64,000 nucleotides of DNA from Bradyrhizobium manausense (lineage in GTDB: Bacteria; Pseudomonadota; Alphaproteobacteria; Rhizobiales; Xanthobacteraceae), in assembly GCF_018130615.1 (NCBI RefSeq), contig NZ_JAFCKB010000020.1:62001-126000 (forward strand), given 5' to 3'. The notes under the pieces are model-generated. The model was not told where the DNA came from, made no database searches, and was given only the letters and a program-made list of their open reading frames with translations. Both the position numbers and the translations under genes were made by a program. Within the stretch, counting starts at the first letter, position 1. The number at the start of each line of letters is the position of its first letter. This document shows positions 1 to 8,292 of this stretch, piece after piece.

Positions 1-1071
1 CGCGTCGCGATGGCGCCGCTGACGCGCATGCGCGCCGAGCGCGACAGCTTTTCGCCGCGCCCGCTCAACGCCGAGTATTACGGCCAGCGCGCGACGAAAG
101 GCGGCCTGATCATCGCCGAAGCCTCGCCGGTGCTGTCGCAGGGGCGGGGCAACCCGGCAACGCCGGGCATCTATTCGGACGCGCAAGTCTCCGGCTGGCG
201 CAAGGTGGTCGATGCCGTGCACGCCAAGGGCGGCATCATCTTCCTCCAGCTCTGGCATGTCGGCCGGGTCTCGCACTCATCGTATCATGGCGGCGCAATG
301 CCGGTCTCGGCGTCAGCGATCCCGATCAGGGCCGAAGGCATGAAGGCGATGACGGCGGACGGAAAGCTCGCCGACTACGAGACGCCGCGCGCGCTGGAGA
401 CGGACGAGGTCAAGGGTATCGTCGAAGCGTTCCGGCAGGGCGCGAAGAACGCGCTCGCGGCCGGCTTCGATGGCGTGGAGATCCACGGCGCCAACGGCTA
501 TCTGCTCGAGCAGTTCTTGCAGTCGCGCAGCAACCAGCGCACCGATCAGTATGGCGGTTCGATCGAGAACCGTACGCGCCTGCTGCTGGAGGTCACGCAG
601 GCCGCGATCGATGTCTGGGGCGCGAACCGCGTTGGCTTACGGTTATCGCCGCATGGCATTGCCAACGATTCCGCTGAGCCCGATCCGATGCCGCTTTACA
701 CCCACGTGGTGAAAGCGCTCGACAAGCTCGGCCTTGCTTATCTGCATCTCATCGAGCCGCGCTCCAGCGGCGCGGGCCGTGCCGACGTTCACTGGGAGAA
801 CGTGCCGTCGGCGATGGTGCTGTTCCGCCCGCATTACAGCGGCGTGCTGATGACCGCCGGCGGCTTCACCGGCGAGACGGCGAATGCCGCAATTGCCGAG
901 GGCCACGCCGATATCATCGCTTTCGGCCGGATCTTCATCTCCAACCCCGACCTGCCGCGGCGGCTCGAGCGTGATTATCCGATCACGCCGTATAACCGCG
1001 CGACATTCTATGGCGGCGAGGAGAAGGGATATACGGATTATCCCGTTTATGACGAGCTGACGCCGGCCTGA
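1..1071 (+). CDS. nemA: Alkene reductase, old yellow enzyme family (5' partial)
   Basis: FMN-dependent ene-reductase that uses NAD(P)H to reduce activated C=C bonds such as N-ethylmaleimide or enones, probably cytosolic. The frame is open from base 1 (R-V-A precedes the Met at base 10), and family members have a short strand before the MAPLTR motif, so the true start lies left of the window. Visible motifs are MAPLTR, LQLWHVGR, the HGAN active-site His/Asn pair that binds the substrate carbonyl, YGGSIENR, GLRLSP, AFGRIFISNPDL at the FMN phosphate site and a C-terminal KGYTDYP typical of the NemA branch. About 353 residues are present, so only the first few are missing. It stands apart from the next gene, separated by a palindromic repeat. 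Confidence 0.88.
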   Translation, partial: RVAMAPLTRMRAERDSFSPRPLNAEYYGQRATKGGLIIAEASPVLSQGRGNPATPGIYSDAQVSGWRKVVDAVHAKGGIIFLQLWHVGRVSHSSYHGGAMPVSASAIPIRAEGMKAMTADGKLADYETPRALETDEVKGIVEAFRQGAKNALAAGFDGVEIHGANGYLLEQFLQSRSNQRTDQYGGSIENRTRLLLEVTQAAIDVWGANRVGLRLSPHGIANDSAEPDPMPLYTHVVKALDKLGLAYLHLIEPRSSGAGRADVHWENVPSAMVLFRPHYSGVLMTAGGFTGETANAAIAEGHADIIAFGRIFISNPDLPRRLERDYPITPYNRATFYGGEEKGYTDYPVYDELTPA

Positions 1072-1079
1072 CCTCTCCC

Positions 1080-1205
1080 GTCATTCCGGGGCGATGCGCA
1101 GCATCGACCCGGAATCCATTTCACGTCCTGGATTGTCGCCTGATGGATTCTCAGATGCGCAATTGCGTATCATAGCTCGCGACTTCGTCGCGCCCCGCAA
1201 TGACG
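1080..1205. repeat. Intergenic palindromic repeat
   Basis: Begins gtcattccgggg and ends ccccgcaatgacga, so its termini are inverted copies of each other. Internal short hairpins include gcgatgcgcagcatcg and gcgacttcgtcgc. Similar gtcattcc...ggaatgac elements recur at 10473, 42935 and 45612. It sits between the old yellow enzyme gene and the GFA gene, and its open reading in the forward frame artificially lengthens the GFA ORF. Confidence 0.7.
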
Positions 1206-1219
1206 ACGGAGGGACTTTC

Positions 1220-1726
1220 ATGGCCAAAGCCGCAGTCGCCGCAGGAACTGCCACCGGCCAGTGCCTCTGCGGCAAGGTCACCTTCGAGATCGACGTCCCG
1301 GCACGCTGGGCCTGGCACGATCATTCCGCCGCCAGCCGCCGCGCCCATGGCGCGGCCTACGCCACCTATGTCGGCAGCTGGAGGAAGCGCTTTCGCATCA
1401 CCTCGGGCAAGACCGCGCTGACCCGCTACGAGGACAAGGCAACCAAGACCACGCGCAGCTTCTGCTCGCATTGCGGCACGCCGATCGCCTATGAGCGGCC
1501 GCGTGGCCCGCACATGGTCAACATCCCTCGTGCGCTGTTCAGGGAGCGTACCGGCCGCCAGCCGCTCTATCACATCGCGATCGAGGAGTTGCAGGAGTGG
1601 GCCTATACTGGCGAGCCACTGGTGCCGCTGAAGGGTTTTCCCGGCGTGGTCTGGCAGCGCTCGAAAAAGAAGAAGCGAGCTAGCGGCGAGGACCCGTTTG
1701 ACCTCGGCCGCGAGGAGGCGCTTTAG
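1220..1726 (+). CDS. GFA (glutathione-dependent formaldehyde-activating-like) domain protein
   Basis: Small zinc-binding fold of the GFA/CENP-V family; the biochemical role of most members is unknown and I assign none. The N-terminus carries the GQCLCGKVTFEI motif (first Cys pair) and the middle has FCSHCGTPIAYE (second CxxC), the expected Zn ligands. Length is 168 residues. The ATG at 1220 is preceded by ggaggg at 1208-1213; the longer frame from 1094 reads through the palindromic repeat and was rejected as a start. The C-terminus is lysine-rich, and the last 47 bases overlap the convergent TfoX-domain gene. Confidence 0.8.
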   Translation: MAKAAVAAGTATGQCLCGKVTFEIDVPARWAWHDHSAASRRAHGAAYATYVGSWRKRFRITSGKTALTRYEDKATKTTRSFCSHCGTPIAYERPRGPHMVNIPRALFRERTGRQPLYHIAIEELQEWAYTGEPLVPLKGFPGVVWQRSKKKKRASGEDPFDLGREEAL

Positions 1727-2120
1727 CCTTTGCGGCGCGCTTGGATGGAGCTGACGCGGCCTTCCGCGGCGCCGCTTTGCGTCCCGCGGTCTTCGCCGGC
1801 ATCGTTCCGACAAAGTCGAGCCCGCGCTTGACCCATGTCTTCAGCGCAGCATCGCCCTGGTAGCCTTCCGGTGCGACGCGCACGAAGCCGGTCATGATGC
1901 GCCCGCGCATTTCCATCGGGCTCGTGTGCGGCTCCTGCAGCATGTGCGCGTGTGCCGCTGGGCCGACGCGGATCAGCATTCCGCCGCGACCGCTGACGGT
2001 GCAGCACATGGTGTTGTTCACCATGAAGCAGAGACCGCCCATCATCTTCTTTTCCACGACAAATCGCTGGCCGGCCAGCAATTTGCGCACCCGTGCGGCG
2101 GTGTTCTCGTCATACGCCAT
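1680..2120 (-). CDS. TfoX N-terminal domain protein
   Basis: A 146-residue protein with the TfoX/Sxy N-terminal fold: MAYDENTAARVRKLL at the start, the KKMMGGLCFMVN segment (usual K-x-x-FGG-x-x-F position) and TGFVRVAPEGY. Such stand-alone domains are common in rhizobia and have no established link to competence. After about residue 110 the chain becomes a basic Lys/Arg/Ala/Pro tail that may bind nucleic acid or be disordered. The start at 2120 has gggga just upstream on the minus strand; the open frame continues far upstream antisense to the decarboxylase gene and is not coding there. It converges with and overlaps the GFA gene. Confidence 0.82.
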   Translation of the reverse strand: MAYDENTAARVRKLLAGQRFVVEKKMMGGLCFMVNNTMCCTVSGRGGMLIRVGPAAHAHMLQEPHTSPMEMRGRIMTGFVRVAPEGYQGDAALKTWVKRGLDFVGTMPAKTAGRKAAPRKAASAPSKRAAKAKAPPRGRGQTGPRR

Positions 2121-2270
2121 CGTGTCCCCCTCAAGGCTCACGCTGAAGCACATGCTCCCAGCTTGTGTGCGCCGGCGCAAGCCTGCCATGACTGCGCTTC
2201 CTTGCGTGCCTGCTCCGACTTCGGCCATCATGTCTCCGTCCTTGCGGCAACGTCCGCTCCTGGAGGAAAC

Positions 2271-3932
2271 ATGAAGAACAAGATCACCGGTCGTTCCGCC
2301 TTTCTCGCGCTGCTCAAGGACGAGGGCATCACCCATCTGTTCGGCAATCCCGGCACCACCGAACTGCCGATCATGCATGCGCTGAAGGACCATCCTGACC
2401 TCACCTATGTGATGGCGATGCAGGAGAGCCTGGTGGTCGCGATTGCCGACGGCTACAGCCGCGCCTCCGGCAAGCTCGTTGCCTGCAACGTCCACGTCGC
2501 ACCGGGGCTCGGGAATGCCATGGGCTCGCTCTACAACGCCCAGTTCACGGGCACGCCGATGATTCTGACCGCAGGCCAGCAGGAGCAGGGCCACGGTCTG
2601 TTGGAGCCGGTGCTCTATGGCCCCCTGGTGCGCATGGCCGAGCCGCTGGTGAAATGGGCGGTCGAGGTCACGCGCCTGGAGGACCTGCCGCGCATCGTCC
2701 GCCGTGCCGCCAAGGTCGCGATGACTCCGCCAACCGGACCGGTGTTCATCTCGCTGCCTGGCGACATCCTCAACAGCGAAGCCGGCATCGATCTTGGCCG
2801 TTCCACCCGCATCGATGCGCGCGCGAAGCCGTCGGACGAAGCGTTGAAGGCACTTGCCGCACGCCTGCTGAAAGCCGAGCGTCCTGTGGTCGTCACCATG
2901 GACGAGGTGGTCAAGAGTGATGCGCTCAAAGAGGCCGCCGAGCTCGCCGAGGTGCTGGGAGCGGCCGCTTACCAATCCTCGACGCCCTATGGCTCGCACT
3001 TCCTCTCGGAGAGCCCGAGTTTCGTCGGCTCGCTGGCCCGCGTGCAGAAGGTCGCGCGCGATACGCTGGTGCCTTACGATTTGCTGATAGCGCTCGGCGG
3101 CGATCCTCTGCGCATGTCGGTCTACAGCGAAATCGATGCGCTGCCGGATGGGCTGGGCATCGTGCAGATCGGCCTCGTTGATTGGGAGATCGCCAAGAAC
3201 TACGGCGCTGAGATCGCGCTCAAGGCAGAATTGAAGGAAACGCTGCGCGCGCTGATCCCGGTGCTGAAGGAGATGGGTGGTGCGACGCTCGCGAGCCGTG
3301 CGAAGCAGCGTCTCGCCGAGCTTGCGCCGAAGAATTGGACTGCGCGGCGCACCGCTCTGATCGAGCAGATCGGCAAGAGCGCCGGTCGCACGCCGATCGA
3401 TCCCGACTATCTCGTGCTGCAAATGGTCGAGGCCATGCCCGACCATGCCATTCTCGTCGACGAAGGTCTGACCTCCAGCCGCCAGATCACGGCGCTGCGT
3501 CCGCATCGCGATCGCTACGGCTATCACGGCCTCGCCTCCGGCGGCATCGGCTGGGGCCTGCCGGCATCCGTCGGCGCCAGCATCGCCAACCCGGATCGTC
3601 CCGTCGTCTGCTTCTCCGGCGACGGTAGCGCGATGTATTCGATTCAATCGCTGTGGACGGCGGCGCATCACAAGCTGCCGCTCAGCGTCGTCATCGCCAA
3701 CAACGGCGGCTACCGCATCATCAAGCAGCGCCTGCTCGCCTTCCATGGCGACGACAATTACGTCGGCATGGATTTTGCCGATCCGCCGGTGGATTTCGCG
3801 GGTGTTGCGAAGGCACTCGGCTGCGAAGCGGTCAGGGTCAGCGACCCCCGCGAGCTGAAGGCGACGCTGGCGTCGGCGTTCAACCGGCCTGGGACGAAGC
3901 TGATCGAGGTGATGGTGGACGGGAAGGTGTAG
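2271..3932 (+). CDS. mdlC: ThDP-dependent decarboxylase, benzoylformate decarboxylase / acetolactate synthase-like
   Basis: Three-domain thiamine-diphosphate enzyme of 553 residues, the usual length. The N-terminal PYR domain has LFGNPGTTELP and the ThDP-activating glutamate in MQESLVVAIADGYSRAS (E52). The C-terminal PP domain has CFSGDGSAMYSIQSLW followed by VIANNGGY near residue 450, the GDG...NN diphosphate-Mg motif. The best match from memory is MdlC, which decarboxylates benzoylformate, but aromatic versus aliphatic 2-oxoacid specificity cannot be read here. The ATG at 2271 has ggaggaa at 2262-2268. It is divergent from the TfoX-domain gene and followed by a palindromic repeat, so probably a monocistronic unit. 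Confidence 0.82.
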   Translation: MKNKITGRSAFLALLKDEGITHLFGNPGTTELPIMHALKDHPDLTYVMAMQESLVVAIADGYSRASGKLVACNVHVAPGLGNAMGSLYNAQFTGTPMILTAGQQEQGHGLLEPVLYGPLVRMAEPLVKWAVEVTRLEDLPRIVRRAAKVAMTPPTGPVFISLPGDILNSEAGIDLGRSTRIDARAKPSDEALKALAARLLKAERPVVVTMDEVVKSDALKEAAELAEVLGAAAYQSSTPYGSHFLSESPSFVGSLARVQKVARDTLVPYDLLIALGGDPLRMSVYSEIDALPDGLGIVQIGLVDWEIAKNYGAEIALKAELKETLRALIPVLKEMGGATLASRAKQRLAELAPKNWTARRTALIEQIGKSAGRTPIDPDYLVLQMVEAMPDHAILVDEGLTSSRQITALRPHRDRYGYHGLASGGIGWGLPASVGASIANPDRPVVCFSGDGSAMYSIQSLWTAAHHKLPLSVVIANNGGYRIIKQRLLAFHGDDNYVGMDFADPPVDFAGVAKALGCEAVRVSDPRELKATLASAFNRPGTKLIEVMVDGKV

Positions 3933-3940
3933 CCACATCG

Positions 3941-4067
3941 TCGTCCTGGCGAAAGCCAGGACCCATACCGCGTGATCTTTCGATTGCGGGGTGGTGCAAA
4001 TCCCGAACGACCAGTTTTCGCCAAACCACCGCCTGGGGTAATGGGTTCTGGCTTTCGCCAGGACGAC
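3941..4067. repeat. Intergenic palindromic repeat
   Basis: The arms are tcgtcctggcgaaagcca at 3941-3958 and tggctttcgccaggacga at 4049-4066, inverted copies about 90 bases apart. The element fills the gap between the converging decarboxylase and LLM genes and may fold in RNA from either side. Confidence 0.7.
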
Positions 4068-4075
4068 ACCGGGGC

Positions 4076-5455
4076 CTACCTTTTCTTCCCCACCCGGTAC
4101 CCCGCCGCAGGATGCGGCGCATCGAGTCTTGCGCGGCCGTCGCCGAACAGTTTTTCGCGCAGCGTGCCCTTCGCATAGTCCGACTTGTACCGTCCACGCC
4201 GGGTCAGCTCCGGCACCAGCATGTCGGCGATGTCCTCGAAATCGCCCGGCGAGATCGCAAACGCGACATTGAGACCGTCGACGTCGGTCTTCTCGAACCA
4301 GTCCTCGATCTTGTCGGCGACGCTCTCGGGCGTGCCGACCACGACGGGGCCGGCGCCGCCGATGCCGACATGTTCGATGACGTCGCGCACGGTCCAGACG
4401 CGATCGGGATCGCCGCGGGTGACGTTGTCCAGTGCGCTGCGACCGGCGTCGTTCTGGACGTGACGGACCTGCTGGTCGAGCTCATAGCCGGAGAAGTCGA
4501 TACCGGTCCATCCCGACATCAAAGCGAGCGCCCCTTCCGGATTGATATGCGACCGGTAGTCGGCATATTTCGCCGCCGCTTCAGCTTCGGTGTTGCCGAG
4601 GATGATCGTCATCATGTTGAACATGAGGATCTCGGCCGGGTTGCGACCGAGTGCGGCGGCTTCCTGGCGGATCGCGGAGACGCGCGGCGCAATGATTGTC
4701 GCCGAAGGTCCCGACATGAACACGCATTCGGCGTGTTTTGCGGCGAACCGCCGGCCGCGCGGTGATGTGCCGGCTTGATAAAGCACCGGCGTGCGTTGCG
4801 GCGAGGGCTCGCTCAGATGAATGGTATTGTTGATGCGGTAGTTCGCGCTCTCATGATTGATGCGATGAACTTTTGAGGGATCGGTGAAGATGCCGCGCTT
4901 GCGGTCGCGCAGCACGGCGTCATCCTCCCAGCTGCCTTCCCAGAGCTTGTAGACCACCTCCATATATTCGTCGGCGATGTCGTAGCGATCGTCGTGCCCG
5001 GTCTGCTTGTCCTTGCCGGCTCCGCGCGCGGCGCTGTCGAGATAGCCGGTGACGACGTTCCAGCCGATCCGCCCCTCGGTGAGATGGTCGAGCGTCGACA
5101 TCCGGCGTGCGAACGGATAGGGCGGCTCGAAGGAGAGATTGCTGGTGACGCCGAAGCCGAGATTTTTCGTTACGGCAGCCATCGCCGACAGCAGCAGTAG
5201 CGGTTCGTTCGACGGCGTCTGTGCTGCATTGCGCAAGGCTGCGTCAGGGCTGTTGCCATAAACGTCGTAGACGCCGAGCACGTCGGCCAGGAACAGCCCG
5301 TCGAAACGGCCGCGTTCCAGCGTCTTGGCAAGGTCGATCCAATAAGGCAGGCGGTTATATTCGGCGGTGCGGTCGCGCGGATGGGTCCACAGCCCCGGTG
5401 ATTGATGTGCGACGCAATTCATCGCAAATGCGTTGAGCCTGATCTGCTTCGCCAT
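4076..5455 (-). CDS. LLM class flavin monooxygenase (NtaA/SnaA/DszA branch)
   Basis: Flavin-dependent monooxygenase of 459 residues that uses FMNH2 supplied by a separate reductase. Family features visible are GRFDGLFLADVLGVYD, the SNLSFEPPYPFARRMSTLDHLTEGR segment, GWNVVTGY, DEYMEVVYKLWEGSWE and TPVLYQAGTSPRGRRFAAKHAE, all characteristic of the nitrilotriacetate / dibenzothiophene sulfone / alkanesulfonate group. The substrate is unknown. The ATG at 5455 has ggggg just upstream. No flavin reductase or transporter lies beside it. The region before the start holds an unusual 16-bp tandem repeat. A second branch member is at 23210. Confidence 0.85.
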   Translation of the reverse strand: MAKQIRLNAFAMNCVAHQSPGLWTHPRDRTAEYNRLPYWIDLAKTLERGRFDGLFLADVLGVYDVYGNSPDAALRNAAQTPSNEPLLLLSAMAAVTKNLGFGVTSNLSFEPPYPFARRMSTLDHLTEGRIGWNVVTGYLDSAARGAGKDKQTGHDDRYDIADEYMEVVYKLWEGSWEDDAVLRDRKRGIFTDPSKVHRINHESANYRINNTIHLSEPSPQRTPVLYQAGTSPRGRRFAAKHAECVFMSGPSATIIAPRVSAIRQEAAALGRNPAEILMFNMMTIILGNTEAEAAAKYADYRSHINPEGALALMSGWTGIDFSGYELDQQVRHVQNDAGRSALDNVTRGDPDRVWTVRDVIEHVGIGGAGPVVVGTPESVADKIEDWFEKTDVDGLNVAFAISPGDFEDIADMLVPELTRRGRYKSDYAKGTLREKLFGDGRARLDAPHPAAGYRVGKKR

Positions 5456-5779
5456 GCTGGTCCCCCGGCGCCCTGTACCGCGCGCTCTTCGAATGATAGA
5501 TGTGCCCCCACTTGGCGACGTTCTTGCATATGGTCTGCACTTGGCAAGACCCAAACTTGGCAAGACCCAAACTTGGCAAGACCAAAACTTGGCAAGGCCA
5601 AAACTTGGCAGGCCAAAATCAGCGAGCTCCAACCCTTGGCAAGCCAATCTCAAGAGAGCAAGAACGGAATCCCAAGAGAAACTCGAACAGAATTCCAAGA
5701 ACTATCCAGTCCCCGCCACTTTCGAAGCCTTGCCCGGGTCGGGTAAGGTCCTTCGTTCCAAAGCTTTGAAAACCGAGCC
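5456..5779. other. Divergent intergenic region, LLM monooxygenase / M20 peptidase
   Basis: About 320 bases without a credible gene. It holds the tandem TTGGC-CCAA repeat array at 5539-5647 described separately, then an A-rich stretch leading to the peptidase start. The short forward ORFs crossing it exist only because the 16-bp repeat lacks stops; they have no ribosome site. Confidence 0.7.
5539..5647. repeat. Five tandem 16-bp repeats with TTGG...CCAA symmetry plus a sixth distal copy
   Basis: Copies run 5539-5554, 5555-5570, 5571-5586, 5587-5602 and 5603-5618. The first two are identical (acttggcaagacccaa) and the rest drift slightly. Each contains TTGG and CCAA half-sites spaced by 4-6 bases; copy 4 holds TTGGC-AAG-GCCAA. 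A sixth palindrome, TTGGC-AA-GCCAA, is at 5636-5647. The array lies about 85 bases upstream of the LLM start and about 130 upstream of the peptidase start. A cooperative regulator-binding array is a reasonable reading; replication slippage alone could also make it. Confidence 0.85.
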
Positions 5780-7165
5780 ATGACCAGAGCCGACGCCATC
5801 GCCCGCGCCCGGGATGATTTCAAATCCGGTGCGTTCCTCGCTGAACTCGACCGCCGCGTTGCTTATCAGACCGAAAGCCAGAATCCGTCGCGCGGCCCCG
5901 AGCTGCGCGCTTATCTGGAACAGGAGATGATGCCGTCCTTTGCCGCGCTCGATTTCACCAGCCGCATCATCGAATCCCCGAGCGGCAAAGCGCCGTTCCT
6001 CTTCGCCGAGCATCACGAAAACGCCTCGTCTCCGACCGTCTTGATCTACGGTCATGGCGACGTCGTGGACGGCATGGAAGGCGAGTGGCGTGAGGGCCGT
6101 GACCCCTGGCGCACGACTGCGGCGGGCATTCGCCTCTATGGCCGTGGCACTGCCGACAACAAGGGCCAGCACAGCATCAACATGGCAGCGCTCCGCGCGG
6201 TGCGCGAGGCCCGCGACGGCAAGCTTGGCTTCAATGCGAAATTCATCGTCGAGATGGGCGAGGAGATCGGCTCGCCTGATCTCGGCAAGGTCTGCGACCT
6301 CAACCGCGACGCGCTCAAGGCTGATCTGTTCATGGCATCCGACGGGCCGCGGCTGTCGGCGGATCGGCCCACGCTGTTCCTGGGCTGCCGTGGCGGCATC
6401 CGCATCCATCTCGACGTCAATTTGCGCGACGGCGGCCATCATTCCGGCAATTGGGGCGGCGTGCTCGCCAACCCCGCGACCATCCTGGTCAACGCGATCT
6501 CGACGCTGGTCGATGGTCACGGCCGGCTCCAACTCGAGGCGCTGAAGCCGCCGCGGCTCACCAACCAGATCCGCAGCTATCTCGCCGATGTGCAGGTGGT
6601 GCCGACCGAGGACGAGCCCGCGCTTGCGGAGAACTGGGGCGAGGACGGTCTGTCCGCGGCCGAACGGCTGTATGCCTGGAACACGTTGGAAGTCCTGGCG
6701 ATGTCGTCGGGCAATATCGGGAAGCCGGCGAACGCCATTCCCGGCCAAGCCAATGCCGTGCTGCAACTGCGTTTCGTGGTCGGGACCAAGGTCGATGGCC
6801 TGATTGACGCCGTCCGCGCGCATCTGGTCGAACGCGGCTTTCCGATGGTTGCGGTGCGGGCAGCCCAGAGCTTTGCCGCCTCGCGCACCGATTTCGACAG
6901 CCCCTGGATCAAATGGGCGGCTGATTCCGTCCAAAACACCACCGGCAAGGCGCCGGCGGTGCTGCCGAACTTCGGCGGATCGCTGCCGAACGACGTGTTT
7001 TCGGAAGTTCTGGGCCTGCCGACGATCTGGGTCCCGCACTCCTATCCCGGCTGCTCCCAGCATGCGCCCAATGAGCACATCCTGCTGCCATTGACCGAAG
7101 AAGCCTTGACGGTGATGGCGGGCCTGTTCTGGGATCTCGGGGAATTACCAAAGCCGCTGACCTGA
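5780..7165 (+). CDS. M20 family metallopeptidase
   Basis: Zinc-dependent exopeptidase/amidohydrolase of the M20 (ArgE/DapE/carnosinase-like) family, 461 residues. Metal and catalytic motifs are all present: YGHGDVVDG near residue 92 (His-x-Asp), GRGTADNKGQ (bridging Asp), EMGEEIGS (general-base Glu pair) and HAPNEHI near the C-terminus (last metal His). The dimerisation lid domain lies between about residues 200 and 330. No signal peptide is seen, so it is cytosolic. It lies just upstream of a glutamate/aspartate importer on the same strand with a gap of about 100 bases, so a role in peptide or acyl-amino-acid use is plausible but unproven. The ribosome site before 5780 is weak. Confidence 0.87.
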   Translation: MTRADAIARARDDFKSGAFLAELDRRVAYQTESQNPSRGPELRAYLEQEMMPSFAALDFTSRIIESPSGKAPFLFAEHHENASSPTVLIYGHGDVVDGMEGEWREGRDPWRTTAAGIRLYGRGTADNKGQHSINMAALRAVREARDGKLGFNAKFIVEMGEEIGSPDLGKVCDLNRDALKADLFMASDGPRLSADRPTLFLGCRGGIRIHLDVNLRDGGHHSGNWGGVLANPATILVNAISTLVDGHGRLQLEALKPPRLTNQIRSYLADVQVVPTEDEPALAENWGEDGLSAAERLYAWNTLEVLAMSSGNIGKPANAIPGQANAVLQLRFVVGTKVDGLIDAVRAHLVERGFPMVAVRAAQSFAASRTDFDSPWIKWAADSVQNTTGKAPAVLPNFGGSLPNDVFSEVLGLPTIWVPHSYPGCSQHAPNEHILLPLTEEALTVMAGLFWDLGELPKPLT

Positions 7166-7264
7166 GCCCATTAACCTGAGCTGCGATCCAGCCGAAAGTC
7201 ACATTCTAATCCGGGCCGATTTGTGCTTGCATCCGGCCGCATCATCCTGAAAGGGGACAAAAAA

Positions 7265-8176
7265 GTGAAACATTTCCGTAGCATCGGCCTCGCGCTCGCC
7301 GCGACCTTCGCCGTCAGCCAGGCCGGGGCCCAGGAGCTGACCGGCACGCTGAAGAACATCAAGGACACCGGCGCCATCACGCTGGGCTTCCGCGACTCCT
7401 CGATCCCGTTCTCCTATCTCGACGACAACCAGAAGCCCGTCGGGTTTGCGATGGACATCTGCTACAAGGTCGTCGACGCCGTGAAGAAGGAGCTCAAGCT
7501 CGACAAGCTCGAGGTCAAGCTCAATCCGGTCACCTCGGCGACCCGTATCCCGCTGATGGCGAACGGCACCATCGACCTCGAATGCGGCTCGACCACCAAC
7601 AATGCCGAGCGCCAGAAGCAGGTCGCCTTCACCAACACCCATTTCCTGACCGCCAGCCGCTATGTCTTCAAGAAGTCGAGCGGGCTGAAGTCAATCGACG
7701 ACCTCAAGGGCAAGACGGTGGTCTCCACCGCCGGCACCACCAACATCAAGCAGCTCACCGAAGCCAACGTCGAAAAGAAGCTCGGCGCCAACATCATCCC
7801 GGCCAAGGACCACGCCGAAGCCTTCCTGATGGTCGAGACCGATCGCGCCGTCGCCTTCGTGATGGACGACATCCTGCTCGCCAGCCTCGTCGCCGGCTCG
7901 AAGTCGCCGGGCGACTACGTTATCTCCAAGGACGCGTTCTCCAAGCCTGAGCCCTACGGCATCATGCTGCGCAAGGACGATGCGCCGTTCAAGAAGGTGG
8001 TCGATGCGGCGACCGCTGCGCTCTACACCTCGGGCGAAGGCCAGAAGATCTACGACAAGTGGTTCACCGCGAAGATCCCGCCGAAGGGCCTGAACCTCAA
8101 CACCCCGATCTCCACCGAGTTGAAGAACGAGTTCGCAAAACCTTCGGACTCGCCGAACCCGGACGACTATAAGTAA
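7265..8176 (+). CDS. gltI: Glutamate/aspartate ABC transporter periplasmic binding protein
   Basis: Periplasmic solute receptor of a polar amino-acid ABC importer, 303 residues. The GTG at 7265 is chosen because aggggac lies 8-13 bases upstream and the product then starts with a clean signal peptide (VKHFRSIGLALAATFA..AGAQ). Segments matching the GltI branch are SSIPFSYLDDNQKPVGF, DLECGSTTNNAERQKQVAF, the GTTN motif, AFVMDDILLAS and YDKWFTAKIPPKGLNLN. The SSTTNN-type ligand-carboxylate region supports acidic amino acids. It heads an operon with two permeases and an ATPase, separated from them by two hairpins that would allow higher expression of this receptor. Confidence 0.93.
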   Translation: MKHFRSIGLALAATFAVSQAGAQELTGTLKNIKDTGAITLGFRDSSIPFSYLDDNQKPVGFAMDICYKVVDAVKKELKLDKLEVKLNPVTSATRIPLMANGTIDLECGSTTNNAERQKQVAFTNTHFLTASRYVFKKSSGLKSIDDLKGKTVVSTAGTTNIKQLTEANVEKKLGANIIPAKDHAEAFLMVETDRAVAFVMDDILLASLVAGSKSPGDYVISKDAFSKPEPYGIMLRKDDAPFKKVVDAATAALYTSGEGQKIYDKWFTAKIPPKGLNLNTPISTELKNEFAKPSDSPNPDDYK

Positions 8177-8205
8177 GACATAACCTCGATCTTTCGATCG
8201 GGATC

Positions 8206-8275
8206 ATGTCCGGCCACTCTTGACACCAGAGTGGCCGGACATTTGCATAAGCGCCAGGACATCTCTGACTGGCGC
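8206..8275 (+). promoter_or_regulatory. Two stem-loops between gltI and gltJ
   Basis: The first hairpin has a perfect 15-bp stem (8206-8220 with 8228-8242, 7-base loop). The second has a 7-bp stem, gcgccag at 8251-8257 with ctggcgc at 8269-8275, just before the gggggac ribosome site of gltJ. Neither is followed by a T run, so they are better read as 3'-end stabilisers or a leaky terminator that raises receptor mRNA over permease mRNA. Confidence 0.75.
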
Positions 8276-8292
8276 GTTCGCGCGGGGGACAC

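Noticed and set aside
2121-3938. Long minus-strand extension of the TfoX-domain frame
   Set aside because: Antisense to the decarboxylase; real TfoX start with ribosome site is at 2120.
5539-5618. Tandem repeats as a CRISPR array
   Set aside because: Repeats are contiguous 16-mers with no spacers and there are no cas genes.
5433-5783. Forward ORFs through the tandem repeat region
   Set aside because: Open only because the 16-bp unit has no stop in several frames; no ribosome site.
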